This document shows positions 13,212 to 27,200 of a stretch of DNA of 64,000 bases, piece by piece. This DNA is from Embiotoca jacksoni. Lineage: Eukaryota; Chordata; Actinopteri; Embiotocidae. Each line of letters starts with the position of its first letter. The stretch's first letter is position 1. Below the pieces are notes generated by a model. The model was not told the DNA's origin. It saw only the letters and a list, made by a program, of their open reading frames with translations, and made no database searches. The translations under genes were made by a program, and so were the position numbers. The DNA lies in assembly GCA_022577435.1 (NCBI GenBank), contig JAKOON010000006.1:3349001-3413000 (forward strand). Direction: 5' to 3'.

Positions 13212-13299
13212 AGCACAGGCAGAGGACTCACTGCAGTGCAGGTGGATCACAGCCGTCTGCTGAAGAGGAAGATTTGAAGGCAACGCTCCATTACAGCAG
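13100..13299 (+). other. Candidate non-coding first exon of add3 (distal)
   Basis: The stretch has a GA-rich leader (13143-13210), GC-richer text around it, and ends ...TTACAGCAG followed by GTTTGT at 13300, a usable but weak donor. A short upstream ORF (ATG at about 13127, six codons) would sit in the leader. It contains no long coding frame, as expected for a 5' UTR exon. No obvious TATA box is seen. Joining it to the coding exon would remove a 36.8 kb intron. The assignment is inference from appearance only: I cannot see transcription, and the proposed 5' limit is arbitrary. Confidence 0.35.
13143..13210. repeat. (GA)n microsatellite with two GGGCGAGA interruptions
   Basis: GA tract broken twice by GGGCGAGA units, inside the candidate distal first exon. 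Confidence 0.95.
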
Positions 13300-13355
13300 G
13301 TTTGTGCTGCATATTCTTTGCAATTGGAGTTGTTTGTTGCATTGGTTAGTGCCTC

Positions 13356-13360
<5 letters not shown>

Positions 13361-13396
<36 letters not shown>
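13361..13396. repeat. (GT)18 microsatellite
   Basis: Perfect GT tract about 60 bases downstream of the candidate exon donor at 13300. Confidence 0.97.
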
Positions 13397-13397
<1 letters not shown>

Positions 13398-16368
13398 CGT
13401 TCGTGTGTATTCTGTGACTGAATGGATGCTGTGTTCCCCATCGTCCGGGCTGCTATATCACTGCTGTCCAGCCCTGTTGCTTCTCTGCAATTAGATATCC
13501 TTCTGGAAGTCTGAGAATGTGCCTGCATCTTTTCAAAGTTTAACCTTGAATTTTGCTTCTTTTTTTATTTTTCGGCATCTTCCGCAAAGTTCACTCTACA
13601 AGAAAAACTTTCAAAGAGAGCCAAAGACTTTTTTTCTGCCGTCTTAGACGTCGTGAGTCCAGCCTGCTAAATGAAATAGCAGAGGCCCTTTTCCCTCCTT
13701 TCAGATTGAGAGTTCTTTTACTGCGGAGAAGAATAGAGCCGGGAGCTTTGAATGGGCCCTGAGATGGCTTTCTGTGTGCATGAGAGAGGTGCCGCCCTCT
13801 CAAGTGTCAGCATGCTCATGGGTAGGTGGCAGGGGGTAGGTTCATGCACTCGCAGTTTGCAGAGGGGGCTGGGGTTTGTGCATCTGGCACCTCATTGATA
13901 AAATAAGAAGAGCTGTTACCTGTTTTTAGTCTTCTACATGTTGATAAAATGTGTGTTAAAGAGTGGAGGCTTTCTAAAGCTGCTTCCTCTTCCGTGGCTC
14001 CTGATCCAAACTTTAACCCCTGAGGGGGAGGAGGAGCCATACAGTCAAGTGCTTCAGCGACTCTTATCTTTTCATAGGTGTCTATTTATTGAGCAGTGAT
14101 AAGGAGACATTAGAAGCGGCTCGTTTCTATTTCTGTCCGTTGTTTTCTGGGCGTTCCTATGAAAGGGCCCCTTTCATGGTTGGATCCCTGACTGACTGAC
14201 GGGGAAGTCTGCGGTTTGGTTGGTCTTTGCTCGTGTTGTTATTCGTTTGCTACTTACAGTTGCTTCACTTTATTCGATTTGTATTGCGCGAGGCCTCGTA
14301 TTTTATGCCTCAATGCTTTGGAACATTTCTACTTGTTTCCTTTTTATTCTTAAAGAACTAGCACAGAAATCGCCACATCATTTCAGGTCACGCTTCTCTG
14401 ATTTCAATATCACAGATTTTTGCCACAGATCTGTTCCTCCAGGAGTTTTTTTTTTGTGATTGTTGTGATCCAGAAAGCTTTATTTTGTTGTGACTTTTCT
14501 AAAAAAAAATTCCACGTAAAAATAATGTGTTTAATAGGTGTTTAAATGTGTCTTGAATGTAAATGAGGAGTTAGTTTAGTTGATAAAGCAAGTTTTGTTT
14601 TTGAAGTCGTACTTTGTGTCGTAATGCCATCTTTTGAATACATTTATTGCAAGAAATCACCCGAATTTTGCAAAACTGAAAGGTTCCCACAAATATTGTT
14701 TGAATGTGTATTAATTATTGCGACAGCAGGATTGCGATTTCCAGGAGGTACTTACGAATGTTTTTCCTTTGTAGTTTGAATGAAGGAGATTTGAAGCCAA
14801 GTTGAATCTTGTTTGCAATTATTTTTGAGGTGGAGTGAGATATTTAGCTTACACGAAGGTTTTTCTGCTGTGAGAACAGCCACAACATGGCCTAAATGTA
14901 GTTTCACCAAAGCGGTGGTAGAGATTTGGCGCGTATGGTGGTCAGTGCCAATTGGTTAAAGGTTGCTCTAATAGTTTTAACATTAACCCGAGGTTTACGT
15001 CCATTTGGATGCAATGACTGCAAACCGTCCCCAATAGAGTGTGAGTAGACCCGTAGAGTCACACAGTGATTTGGATCTGGTATTGGCTAACGACTACCTA
15101 TCCCACAATCCAATAAAATATGTCCATGTGTGCACTAAGTTGTAGTAACAAACCTTCAAAATATCAGTTTTATATCCTTATAGAATTACTCCAGACAAAA
15201 ATTCACTGTGATCTCTGGATTGTCTTCATCTCACCGTTCCTCCTGACAAGCGCCGCTCAAATATTTTCCCAGCTGCTGGCAAATAAAGTCGGATTCGCTG
15301 TCAGGTTCATCTCCTCACTGCTGAAATGATGAAGTCTGATGGATTCATATCAATGACAGACACCTGCAGCCATAGAGCTGCTTCATGAAAGCAACAACCT
15401 CCTCACACACTTTCCTCTTTTATGTCATCACTTCTCAACTTCTACTTCTTGTCTTCTTCAGAGTACACATTATAAGAAGCGCTTTAGCTCTTGTTTTTGC
15501 TGAAAAGTAAATTGTATTCACTTTGATTAACTGTCATTAAATTCAATAATTGATCTGCAATTTGGTATTGACCCACTTGGCACATAAAAAACATAATTCA
15601 AGACCGTGATTCTTAAAATTCCTCAAAACTCTTAATATAGTAAAATATGTTTTTGCAAGGTAGTTTCAACTACATTGAATTTGCTCTTACTCTTGCTTTG
15701 CAGAGGTTTCACCAAAGTGTTTATTATTGTGCTTTAAGATTCAGCGGAGTCTGCGTACCCTCGGCACTCGCTGCCATGACGATGGCCTCGGACCTCTAGC
15801 GAATCCTGAAACATCTCATCAAATATTTGCCCAGAGTTCTCTGCTACAGGCTTTGTTTGGTCTCTTCTGAGGTTTTCTCATTGTCCCTGGAATGAGTTTG
15901 TGTGCCGGGCCCTTGAAGGATGTGTTGCTGCTCCAGGCTGAATGATTTCCAGCCGTGTCGGCCTTGATTTCCTCTCCAAAGGCATTTTGGTTGGTGAATT
16001 TAACATCGCATGCATGCTCTCAGTTCAAGGTTTATAGAGACGTCATTGTGTCAGATTTAGACAGATTCCACGCTGTTTCATGGGATTTACTGCACTCGGA
16101 TCATGTAGTTTGATAACATTTTAAAATTAGGAAAAAGAAGTGACTTTCCCCTCACGCTGGAGCTGAAGAGGTTAGCACAGATTTCTGTGATGTTGAAGTA
16201 TTGTCCTGGTGTCTCAATCAACCCCAGTGATCTCTGCACCCCTGCAGTTCCTCCGTATGTTTCCACTTGAGGTGGGATGATGGTGTGCGTGAATATGTGC
16301 TTTTAAAAGAGCGACAGGGGTGTTCGAGAAAAGGGTGTTTCTCTTCTTTCTAACTTGTTTTAAATGTC

Positions 16369-16370
<2 letters not shown>

Positions 16371-16398
<28 letters not shown>
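16371..16398. repeat. (GT)14 microsatellite
   Basis: Perfect GT tract. Confidence 0.97.
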
Positions 16399-16400
<2 letters not shown>

Positions 16401-16687
16401 AATAGCTTGGCAAGCCTTCCCGCGATTATGTCATACAGCATGGTTTCCAGCTGTCCAAGTCAGCTGAACTTAATTTTGCTTTCAAGTCATCCCCAATCAC
16501 AGTGTGTGTGTTTGTCTGTCTGTATGTGTGTGTACACGTGTACATGGTTTGTATTTGTACCATTTTAGATCTGTCCTTTATTGTTTGTGTAAAAGTACAC
16601 ACAAATTCTGTGGAGTGTCACTTGTTGGTGCGCCGATTGAAAAAATCAGACTCTGAGTAATGAAGGCTCTGAACCTTTCTCTCTCTT

Positions 16688-16709
16688 TTTTTTTTTTTTT
16701 TTTTTTTTG
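16688..16709. repeat. Poly-T run
   Basis: About 22 T after a CTCTCT stretch. It could be a relic poly-A tail of a minus-strand retroelement, but no body was recognised. Confidence 0.9.
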
Positions 16710-18692
16710 ATGATTGTGATTTGGGTCTGATTGAACACAAAGTTCCAGGTCTAAGTTAAAGCAAATGTATTTGTGCTGGGTCCCACATTAGAGGGGCTTA
16801 CATGTGAACTGACAAGAGGGCTGCAAAACTTTCACGCAGGTGCACACGTAGAACCAACAATGCCAGCGAAATATTCTCTACAGTCAAGATCCTTTTTCTT
16901 TTGTAAGCAATGAGGTCTTTCAAAGTTTGATACTGGCATGGACGAGGCTAACTGATCCTCAATTTCCTTAAGGCTTAAATTCTACTTGACTCATTTTCTG
17001 TCATCTCCCTCAGATGTATAATCATGTTACAGTCATGTTACTTAACCAGATTGTGGTTTACTGTTTGATCCATTGCTGCAGTTAGTATTGGATTCATTTA
17101 TGAGAGGAAAAAAAACGAAAGCTGTGCTTGTTACAGCTGTTGTATCTTCTCCTGGATAATATCAGTTAAATGTCAGGGCTGCTCTTTGCCCAGCTGTGGT
17201 TAGACCCCTCTAACCTCAGGCTCCCAGCTGAGCTTCCCTGCACAGAGGTTGAAGCTCGTAGGGTGAAACCAATAATGTTCTGAAGGTCTTCCCAACACTT
17301 TTTATAGACTGATCTAGCCAGGGCAAAGTTCATGGGAAAGGTTTCTGAACCTGTCTTCACCAAGCGGCTGCATCATGTTTCTTTTTTGACTTGTCACTAA
17401 AATTGGATCTCACAATTGTTTCTACAAGAGAAAGAGAGAATCTATACGCACCTGTTTGACTTCACGTCTCATTCTGTAAATACCAAACAACACTTCTGTA
17501 CATTTCCTATGCAGTTGAAATGTTGATAAAAGTAGTTGTATTGTCTGCAAAGACATATTTATGGTACAACATTTTAATCATTAATGATTCTGTCCAGTCA
17601 TAAATAGGCCCATCATCCCATAAAATGTGATGCAACAGCATTTACGTCATCGTGCATTTCCAAAGCAAAACAGGAAATGCTACTTTTGCTAAAAAAAAAA
17701 AAAAAGAAAGTTTGAAAGGAGACAGTGACACATGGGACTGATGAGCCACTGCGACCACAAAAATACCAGCAATTTTTATGGGAATTTCAACACATTTAAT
17801 GTCTGGGAATTGTGTGATTTTAAAGTGGTCTACTTTTTCACTTTGGTGGCACACATATGCTCTGAGTTTTTAGTTTGGGCTTGTTCCGAAGAAACATCGT
17901 GCATCGGCACATTTGAATGAACCTCCTACCTGCACAGCGGGACCTCTGTGCTTTGCATCGAAATATCACACACATGCAACATGGGAGTAGAAGGAGGACT
18001 TAATAGAACATGGTACGAACACTGTTAAGGTCCGTATCTATTTGAAAGACAACGACTAATACACACAGTTAAATGCTGAAAGACACGATGAGTAAAACTT
18101 TCCACCAAATGAAATATTGGGCAACATTCAGCAAAAGCACCAGATGTCCCAGGTTTGGGGGATTCGACTTAACAGCACATTTCTTCCCAGTCGTTGTGAC
18201 TCAGCTTTACTTTCCATTATGTTACCTTTGGGCTCCTATCATTACCTTTTGTTCATCCCCATTGTTCATCATATGCTCTCATTTGCTGCCCTGAACTTGT
18301 TCTTTAACTTTGACCCGAGATGCCTGATATGAAGGGAGTTTATATTGAGTCTCTCTTCACTCTCTGTCTAGGCAGTGATAAGAGCAGACTAGTGCTGAAT
18401 CAGGGACTATCATATGTTTTACACTGGATTTGCATAAAACTGGCCTTGACTTGGATTAGCATTAGTTAGTAATGCTGAGAAATCACCATTCAACATCCCA
18501 CTAAAGCCATTCCTAGTTTTACTATGGCTGCGGTTGGTGGAAAAAGGGGAACAAACGGTTTGAAAGGTGTTTTATGAGCTTTTTATTGTCATGTTTAATG
18601 CCTCATTGGCTTTTACTATAATTGGTAGCAAATGCCAGGTAATAAGTGCTAATTTCTCAATCCCTGGAATAAAATCTTCAATAAGAGTCCTC

Positions 18693-18696
<4 letters not shown>

Positions 18697-18728
<32 letters not shown>
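18697..18728. repeat. Poly-T run (about 30)
   Basis: A long homopolymer followed by ACAGAAACAAAAG. No element body was identified. Confidence 0.9.
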
Positions 18729-18730
<2 letters not shown>

Positions 18731-19587
18731 GAAACAAAAGAAAATGGAAGCTCTGAGGAAAAAGTGAGAATTTCACAGAAAAAAGGAAAAGAGTAAAGGT
18801 TTTTGACAAATTGTCGGCTTGTTCCAGATGTGACATTTGTGCAGGGATTTGCAGCTGTGTAATGTGATGTGTGGCAGGTTGAGGAATTGTAAGAGGGAAA
18901 GTGGAGCACAGGAAGAAGGATATTGCTTTTCTCATCCTGGCCTCGTCACTTCGGCGTAGCTGGAAATAAGACCAACCAACCAGCACGACCACTTACGAAC
19001 AAACTTGCAGCATATCCCTGGGATACACTGCAAAACCCCACCGAACCGTGTTCTTTAAGTCCAAACACAGTGACCTTATCATTCAGTGAGAAGCTTCTCT
19101 GCCCTGGTAAATATTGACTCTAGTGGTGAGGAGGCTGAGGAGACAGCCTCCCATTTTCCCTGTAAATCTTTTTCTCTCCTTTTTTCTTTTTCAGGTCTTT
19201 GCTTCCTCCTTCCTTCTTAACTAAAGCCTGGAAGTCATTTATGAAATCAGGATGGGGTTTCTCCTGTCCAGAGGTGGATATATGAGCACAGCTCAGTGAG
19301 AAGGGACTGCCCTTTGACGTCCCACACCTCCCATCAAGGGAATTGCATCAGAGCGGAGCTGAAGATCTCAGTTTTGGAACCAGCTGTGGTCTGATTTTTG
19401 GCTATAACCGAACCTAGTTACCAAAACGGCGACTGCGTTCCATAGCCAGCTCAGTCCACTTTGCCTTTCATTTTTAGGCTTGTGATATTGATTTAACTGA
19501 AGCAAGTGGAGTGAATCGAGAAGGGTTTGAATGTCACTTCACCTCAGTGCTCTTGATGTTTAGTGGGTAAGAAAAATACGTTTTTAT

Positions 19588-20008
19588 TTAAAGGTTAGAT
19601 ATGAATAACTGCTATGAAATTGTCAAAACTGTCAATCCATAGAGAAAAGTAAACAGCCTATATTCAGCAACTGTGCTGTTTGGACTTCCTGCAAGTTTGT
19701 GATGTAACAAACTCATGCTCGTGTCATATGTCCATCATCAGCACGCCCTACTGTCCAACCTTTTATCTGGAAGAAAACACTGAACGGTCATTCTGTTGCA
19801 GCGTCAAGCTACAAGTAAACCTTTGTTTGGCCTGGGCGTGCATCACGCAGAAAAGAGTCAGCCAATCAGAAGAGAGGGTCTTTGATATGAATGCACCTTA
19901 AAGACACGGATACAAAACAGCCTGTTCTTCGTAGAGCTCCAGAGTTAAAACCACAAAAATCTTCTTGTGGATATCAAGACTGCAAATGTAAAATATGGGA
20001 CCTTTTAA
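19588..20008 (-). mobile_element. TTAA-flanked non-autonomous element, copy 1
   Basis: The copy runs from TTAAAGGTT to ATGGGACCTTTTAA with TTAA at both ends. Internal blocks such as GTTTGTGATGTAACAAACTCA, ACTGTCCAACCTTTTAT and CAGCCAATCAGA match, in order, the reverse complement of 52667-53215. It has no coding capacity. TTAA flanks suggest a piggyBac-like insertion preference, but this is inference. Confidence 0.65.
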
Positions 20009-20767
20009 TGGCTTTTGGCAATTCATGTGAATATTATAGTCAATATATTTCATCAGGCAGCACCTGTTGTTGTATTTTTGGGCAAAGCTTAGAGCAATAG
20101 ATTGTTGAGGGAAATTGTATCCAAATCATCTGTCATCTGTAGTCTTCAAAAAGAAGCAATATTCATGTTTCAGGCTCAACCTTCATCCTCTTTCTGTTTT
20201 TGTTGGTTCTCATCCTCTGTGAATCCTGTTATTCTTGAACTCGTGCCTCAGATGTCCGAATTAGCTGCTTTCCTCTTGTCCCTTACATTTATTGTGCTGG
20301 ATTAGGAGTGGGAGATAATTTGCTCATTTATACTAACATCGCACTTCCTCATCCTGACCCACCCAAAACGAGCACTCTTTGTGGCAGGCTGTGCTTGTTG
20401 CGCTTCTTTTGTCAGCTCCATGATGGAGTATTAAAGTTAGCTCAGACTGGAAAAAAAAGGGAATCCATGGAGATAAAATGAAAGGAGAGCAGATGAAAAT
20501 ATATTAACTGTCAGGGCTATCAGGAAAAGGCGAACCCAGTTATCAGATACACGTACGGCACAATGCACATGCAAAACAATGAGGAACCGGCGAGGCTCTT
20601 GCTTTTGTTGAGGCATAAAGCGCCAACATTACATAAGTTTGGGGGAGTTCGGTAGGTCCACAACTCCAAAGCCTACTCATCATTGTGGGCTTGAAGTTGG
20701 AGAACACATCCCAGATTCCTTGTGCGTGACAGAGGATGAGCGGGGAAAGAGGGGAGAAACCAACCGT

Positions 20768-20769
<2 letters not shown>

Positions 20770-20834
<65 letters not shown>
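20770..20834. repeat. (TG)n microsatellite (about 32 units)
   Basis: A perfect TG tract, the longest of this type in the window. Confidence 0.97.
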
Positions 20835-20836
<2 letters not shown>

Positions 20837-21409
20837 CTTCCTGAGTTTGTGCAAGACAAAGCAATGTATGAATTTCATGGGTCAAAGGTTACAACCCTGC
20901 AGATGAAACCAGATTTAGAAGTGGGGTGGGCGGTAGAGTAAGCCGTATAGACAGAAAATGACCACTTTTTGATGAAAGAAATAAAGCAGTGAGTTGGGAG
21001 CGTGGATCGGTGGGAGGAGATGTTATGAATCTCTGTTGTTTCCCCCTCGTATTGTCATTTCCTCTGCAGCTGGTCCCTGGGTTGAGAGGGAAAGAAAAAC
21101 AAAACTTTCAAGAGATCTGAAATCTAAACAGTGGTCCTGCCGGTGGGCTGGGTGTTCCCCACTGCTGACACATCTGTGATAAAACACATTGTCTGGTTTC
21201 GTAATGTGCTGCTAATGAAGGTGAAAGGCAGGTCAGGTGAGAGAAAAAGGCACAGCCCTACTGTTTATAAAAAAAAAAAAAAAGATATTGGTAACGAATA
21301 TGATCAACAAACAGTCCGCTGATGTGAAGTTGTTCGGTGAAAGGAACTGATGGTCTAAAGTTACAATGGACTGTTTACATCACCGAGTTATTTCATGCAT
21401 GAACTGGCT

Positions 21410-21410
<1 letters not shown>

Positions 21411-21438
<28 letters not shown>
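21411..21438. repeat. Poly-T run
   Basis: A homopolymer of about 28 T. Confidence 0.9.
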
Positions 21439-21441
<3 letters not shown>

Positions 21442-23334
21442 CCCTGTGTAGACTATGTAGACTCAGTATTTAGTCTGACGAGAGCAATTCCCCAGATTTA
21501 TCACCCTGCCTTGGCCCTCGACAGAGACCTCCATCAACCCCTTGTCTGCTCTTAGGTCAGGGCTCTGCAGTTTGACCCTACAGTCTGTGGGGTCACGCCA
21601 CCATTAAAATACACACTCAACAAGGGCTTTATCACCTGACAGTCAGCCAGCTGCTGCACACACACACACTCGCATGAATGTACGTACACCAGAGAGCAGC
21701 TAACAATCCGTTTCTCTATGCGTTGACCATAGCTTGTCTTCCTTCACAATAAAAGCCAGTTCACAGAGCCGGGTACTGAACTTGCACACAGAATTGCTGA
21801 GGTATTATTTTCTATTGAAAAACACTGTTATTTAGTGCCATTATTCGATACCTAACGCAACTTTTCCTATTTTTACAGCAGTTTAAATCTCAACAGCGTC
21901 AAGAATTACCATATACTATATACTTGGTCGACCCGCCTATGTAGATAAAAAAAAAACTATTTTAACATAGAAAAGTAGATCTTTCATGAGAATGCCTTAA
22001 ATTCAATCTTTTCAAACTAATTTAGCTTCCATGTGGGTGTTTTGGGGACATCTGGTAATTAAAGCTAGAAAGAAAACAACCTGGGTTACACCGTCTTCCA
22101 CTAAATTAAATATTTGTACCATGATGTGTGATGTGATTGTTTTTTTCTTCAAGTGGACTTAAAATTTGTGTTGAAAAAAGTATCGCTCAAGATCCGGAAG
22201 CTGTGGTTCCCAAGTGTAAACAATACCAACAGTAAAAGCACCAAGGCTTTGCTTTATGTCGAGGCCTCAGTATGGTTAAAACAAAATGCCCGTTAGGCCA
22301 TATAACATCAGCCCTCTAAGATTTGGAGGTGGTGTGTTTGCGACGCAAACAAGGCCAACTTCCCACAGCGATCGGTCGGGTGTTTGAAGGTGTGAAAGTG
22401 ATCGCTGTTTGAACGTCTTCCTCTCAAACTCTTTTTTCTTCTAACAACTGTTTCTGTCACGCTGTGTGATTTAAACCTGAATCAAACACCGTGAAACTTT
22501 GAGAAGATTATGACTACAACTGTTCGCCTTTATCCTCATTGGTATGATTAAATGTGCTGACACTGTAAAGACACAGATTGGGAAGACAGGAGGTCGCAGC
22601 CAGGTGGAGGCTAATATGATCAGGAGCTACAGAAGTTGACTATAAGGAGGCTAATAGAAGTTTTCTCTGTTTAATTTCTTGACCAACGACACGTGTGGAG
22701 CCAATGATTTTAGTGCAGTAACAGCTGAGGACAGAGACGGACATGATTTGGGCACAAGGAGGACGACAGCTTCGTGGATCAGTTATCTGCCGTGGGGCTG
22801 GCTGCCTTGATCACTCACCGCTGTACGTGTAATGCTTGCTTCATTTAGTTGGTTGTCTGGTTTGGTTTACTCCAGGTCATTAGAAAAAAATCTGTCTTCT
22901 GCATGTTACAGCTGATGTCACTGTCGTCCTAACAAACACTTTCTATAGTTATATTTTCTGTAATTCTACTTTTGCAAAAGGGTTGGAGACACTAGACTTA
23001 TGTTTTTGTCGTTAAAACGTTTATACTGTACTTCAGCTCATAGATTTGTCCATATGGTGTCTCACTAGTTTGGCGTCTTTGAAAGCTGCGTAGGGCTTCA
23101 AAGGATACTACTTGGCTCGGGCTCACAAAGCTCGTCATCAGTGCCACTAAACTGTCTCGTTCAGAGTCCACTGCTTCCCTCACACTGCCTGGAGTTTGGC
23201 AGGTAAAGTAGCCAGAGTTATGGAAGTCATTAAAATTCCTCGGGAACATGTGGACGCTTGTTTATTTTTCCACCCAGGCGGGAGGGTGGAGAGCTGCCAG
23301 GACGCTGCACTGTCTTTCTTTCAGCAAGAAAGTG

Positions 23335-23520
23335 TGAGAGAGGAGGAGGAGGAGGAGGAGGACCTGGTGAAGGACAGAGGAGATGAAAGACAGATTAGGG
23401 GAGAAGGGAGGTATAAATGGAGCAGAGGACAGACGGTGGACAGACTGAGGGATGGAAGGAGAGCGGACATGTAGGATGGAGGGATGAACAGACACAGAGA
23501 GAGAGAGAGAGGGAGGAGGG
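23335..23520. repeat. Purine-rich tract with (GAG)n and (GA)n
   Basis: The + strand is strongly purine-biased over about 185 bases, with GAGGAGGAGG near 23342 and an AGAGAGAG run near 23498-23512. The acidic open frame it creates is a by-product of the repeat. Confidence 0.7.
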
Positions 23521-23949
23521 GCCAGAGGCTTGACACCCTCTACTGGATACCAAACAAAGAGCTGGACAAATGAACATTGAGGTTTCAGTGAGCCGTACAG
23601 GATGAGGATTAGAGACGGATGGATTCACACATGCTGGAGGCAAGAGATGAGAGGAGACAAAGAGGGATGAAGAAAACCCAAGTGAGAGCAGAGGTGCACA
23701 AAAAGAATCTGAAAAGTCAGAAACCTCTCGTGAAAGTGTATCTACTGTATTCCTGCCCTCACGATACTTTGTGTGAAATATGGTTGGGTTTAATGCTTTC
23801 ACTGAACCGCCGTCTTTGAGAGTTAGAAGTGTGCAACAGGTGTCTTCACTCTACTGAGAATTTTTGAAAAGAAATGGGGATAATGTAATCATACTTTTTC
23901 TTTCTACTGTCAAGGGATGGGAGCGCAACCTCTGATGAGTAGGAACTAG

Positions 23950-24282
23950 TAGGGCTGCAAATAATTATTTTCATTATCAATTAATCTGTTGATTATATTC
24001 CTGATTAATCGATCAGTTGTTTGGACTTAAAGAATTTAAGAAAAGGGTGAAAACAGTTGACGAATGTCTCCCAAAGCTCAAGATGCAAAAAGATTTTGTT
24101 TTGACGCGACTAACAGTCAACAACCTCTATGTTCAGTTTATTATCATAGAGGACTAGTAGGAACCTGAAAATATTTGCATTTAAAAAGCTGTAATTTGGG
24201 GAATCTTCGAATATTTTCATTGAAAAATAGTTGGTTAATAATTTTCTATCAATCATTTAATTGACCAATCGTTGCATTTCTA
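23950..24282 (-). mobile_element. hAT-like MITE (TAGGGCTGCAA family), copy 1
   Basis: It starts TAGGGCTGCAAATAATTATT and ends CCAATCGTTGCATTTCTA, an imperfect inverted repeat, with several ATTAATC/GATTAAT motifs inside. It matches a MITE family abundant in fish as I recall it. A more decayed copy in the opposite orientation lies at 46210-46535. Confidence 0.6.
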
Positions 24283-27200
24283 ATCATTAGCTACTTAGTT
24301 GATTATTTTGCTACTCACAGTAGGAACTATGGCAGGCTGTTCCCTACATATTTACTCCACTAGAGTTGCATCCATCTTTCATACGAGGTATTATAGCATC
24401 AGAAATAAGGTGGATATGAAGCAACAAGTTCTAAATTACCTTTACTTGCCATCACTCTCAATCAAATCTGATCAAACGGCATCCACACAGTCTTGGTGAA
24501 GCAGTTTAACACATTTTTAGCCTTAAACTCTAAATAAATCAAAAAAATTCCTAACTTCTGTTAATTATTTAGTCATTGACATATTTTGTTATCCAGAAAT
24601 GGCTTTAATTCTGACCAAAGCAGCAGATTGAAGCGTCAGATCGTTTCCTGGTCTGGACATTACACCCCGTTGTCTTCTGTTAAAGCCATACAATGTTGTG
24701 GGCTGTTAACAAGAGACCTCGGATAGTGTCTCATTTTCTATGATGCGTCAGTTCCTCCATGTGTAATACGGGGTCAGACTTGTATCGCCCACATACTGGC
24801 CATAAATCTTCCTGCCTTTCATTTTAAATGTGGAAAGATCCCTTCATGCCTGTCTTCAAACACCAGATCGGAGAAGGGCCTGCTGCGCTGGTGGGCGTTT
24901 TTTGGTTTTGTGATTGGTTAAACAGAGGGAAAGACTGAGGAGGGATATTTGGGGAACTGGCACTGTAATATGGTGCGAGATAAAAACAGAAACGACCGGC
25001 ATGTATGCTCCATCAGGCATCTTTGAAATTGAGTCTCTGCCTCCGCTGCAGCACTCTTCTTTTTGTTGCCCAGAGATGAGACACCGTTTACCGTCTGATA
25101 TTACAGTAGCTTGGTTGTTGGGAATACCTACATTTGACACCAGGAGATTGTATGGACACCGCAGGGGGAGGGTATGAGGGATGAGGATGCTGCTGTCAGT
25201 CCAGGAGGATGAAGGAAGTGGTGGAATTTCTCAGTGCACAGCTTTGGTATCTCCCTGCACAGCTGAAATATGTATCAAAGTGATCTATCTCACCACCAAC
25301 ACTCCCCTCGTCATGGGCCAGGAGGCAGAGATTGCGGCACCAGGCGTTCAGCGAGGTGTCTCCATTTGTCATTTTTCCCTTCTTCTCAAACACGGGAAAG
25401 TCTACTTTCCTGTCTTTGATCAACTCTAATTGAAAGCGACACTGCGATGTGCACCCTGGGGGTGATCCTGACATTCACCTGCCCCGCCGACAAATCGGTG
25501 GCTAATTAAGACGTAACAGGAGAACCTGCATCTCCCTCGTGCCTTAATGTTCCCTCGCCGAAGGCAGTGGCCTTTGACATAGATCCAAGTGTGGGATTAT
25601 ATGTCTTTGATGCCAATTTAAATCATTATGTGGTATGTCTGCAAAACTGACATGACATCGGTACCTTGGGCTAGCTGCATTCCTTTGTACCAAAGACGAT
25701 TATTTCTTGAAGACAAATGCCTCACATTTTGTGGAGTTTGTTACCTTGTTTATTGAGTATCTTTAAAAAATCGGAACAAATGTCAGGTATAAATTTAATC
25801 TTGGGTTTGTATCCTAAAGAACATGCTAAAATCTTTGTCATTAACCAGTCAAAGAGCCTTCAAATGTGTATTACCAGAGATACGTCATTCTTTTCAAGGT
25901 ATTTTATTGATTTCCCGTGTTTTTCTAGTTAAATTTGTAGACAACTTCCCCGTCCGCTCATCCAACAGCACCTTCAATTTTATGATTCATCATACGAAGA
26001 AGACAATAGGTCGAAGCCAGGTCAAAGCTAAGTCGCCTGACCTTTCAGCCTGCTTGCCTTGGGAAGGTAGCATTTCAGGACCGCTATAGCCACTGCTGCT
26101 TCTACACTTGATGTCTCGACACTTCCAGGGGTCAGGGCTAAAACCAGTGGTCGTGACTGAGAAACGCTCTTCTTCCTGCTTTAAAGTCATGATTTATGAG
26201 TTTCCCGCTATTTTTAACTCCTACTCGTCATGTTATGATACTGTTTATTAATGGTCATTAAACCAGAAAAAGTACTCTTAATTTATCTGGGCCAGAGTTT
26301 CTGTGCAGATGCATCTAGTAGCTGTTCCCAGACAAGTGTGTTGCGCCAGTTTGAGTTGATGCTTATGCACAGTGACAGGCTGTAGTTCCTAGTAACCATC
26401 AGCCCGGAGGAGGTTTTCTTGAATTGATGTCTGAGTGATCCTTATCCTGTAGCAGGAAAATGATCAGGCATCTAAGTCTCAAGGTTTTAAAGTTAATCCC
26501 TTGTGCTTTATGATCCGCCATCACTTGTGTAATCCCTCCTTTTGCCTGCTTTGCTCTTGTTCTGCCTTTTCAAAGGTCTCTGCGTCTACAGTGGCTTGAA
26601 GATAGCTGTCATTATATCCAACGGTATGCCGCCTGTCTTTCTCAGTCGACAGTGACACGTGTGATGGTGGCTCAGGCATGCTGCAAGTTCACTTCGGAGA
26701 ATTTAAAGATTCTCCTGCCAAACTGCCAAGTAGATATAAGAGTAAGGCCAAGACACTAGTGAGGAGGATCAAATCCCTCAACTTTTTTTGGTATTTTGCT
26801 TTGCTGTGGAAAAAAAAAAAGGGTCAGGCTTCCAGTTTCAACACCAGTAACTTAGTATTTTTTTTTATACTGAGATCCTCACTTCACACAGACATAAATC
26901 TGTGATATCACTCATGAACTTTAAGGGAATTTTTTTTCAAACCTGATTTAAGTTTAATGCCCATTTTAATTTTTACAGCTGCTGGAGACAGAAAGTTTAA
27001 ATCTGAGGGGAAAAAAAAGGGACCTCAACCCTTGGTGGAGCAAGGTTAAATTAAGTTTGATGAGCTGAGATACCAGATTAAGAAAACACGACCAATTAAT
27101 ATTGCTATCCCGAAGTAGTCGACTAAGCAAGAGGTGTTAGTCGGCCGAGTGTTCATTAGTTGTGAAATCACAGGAACAACAAAAACAAAGTTCCCTTGGA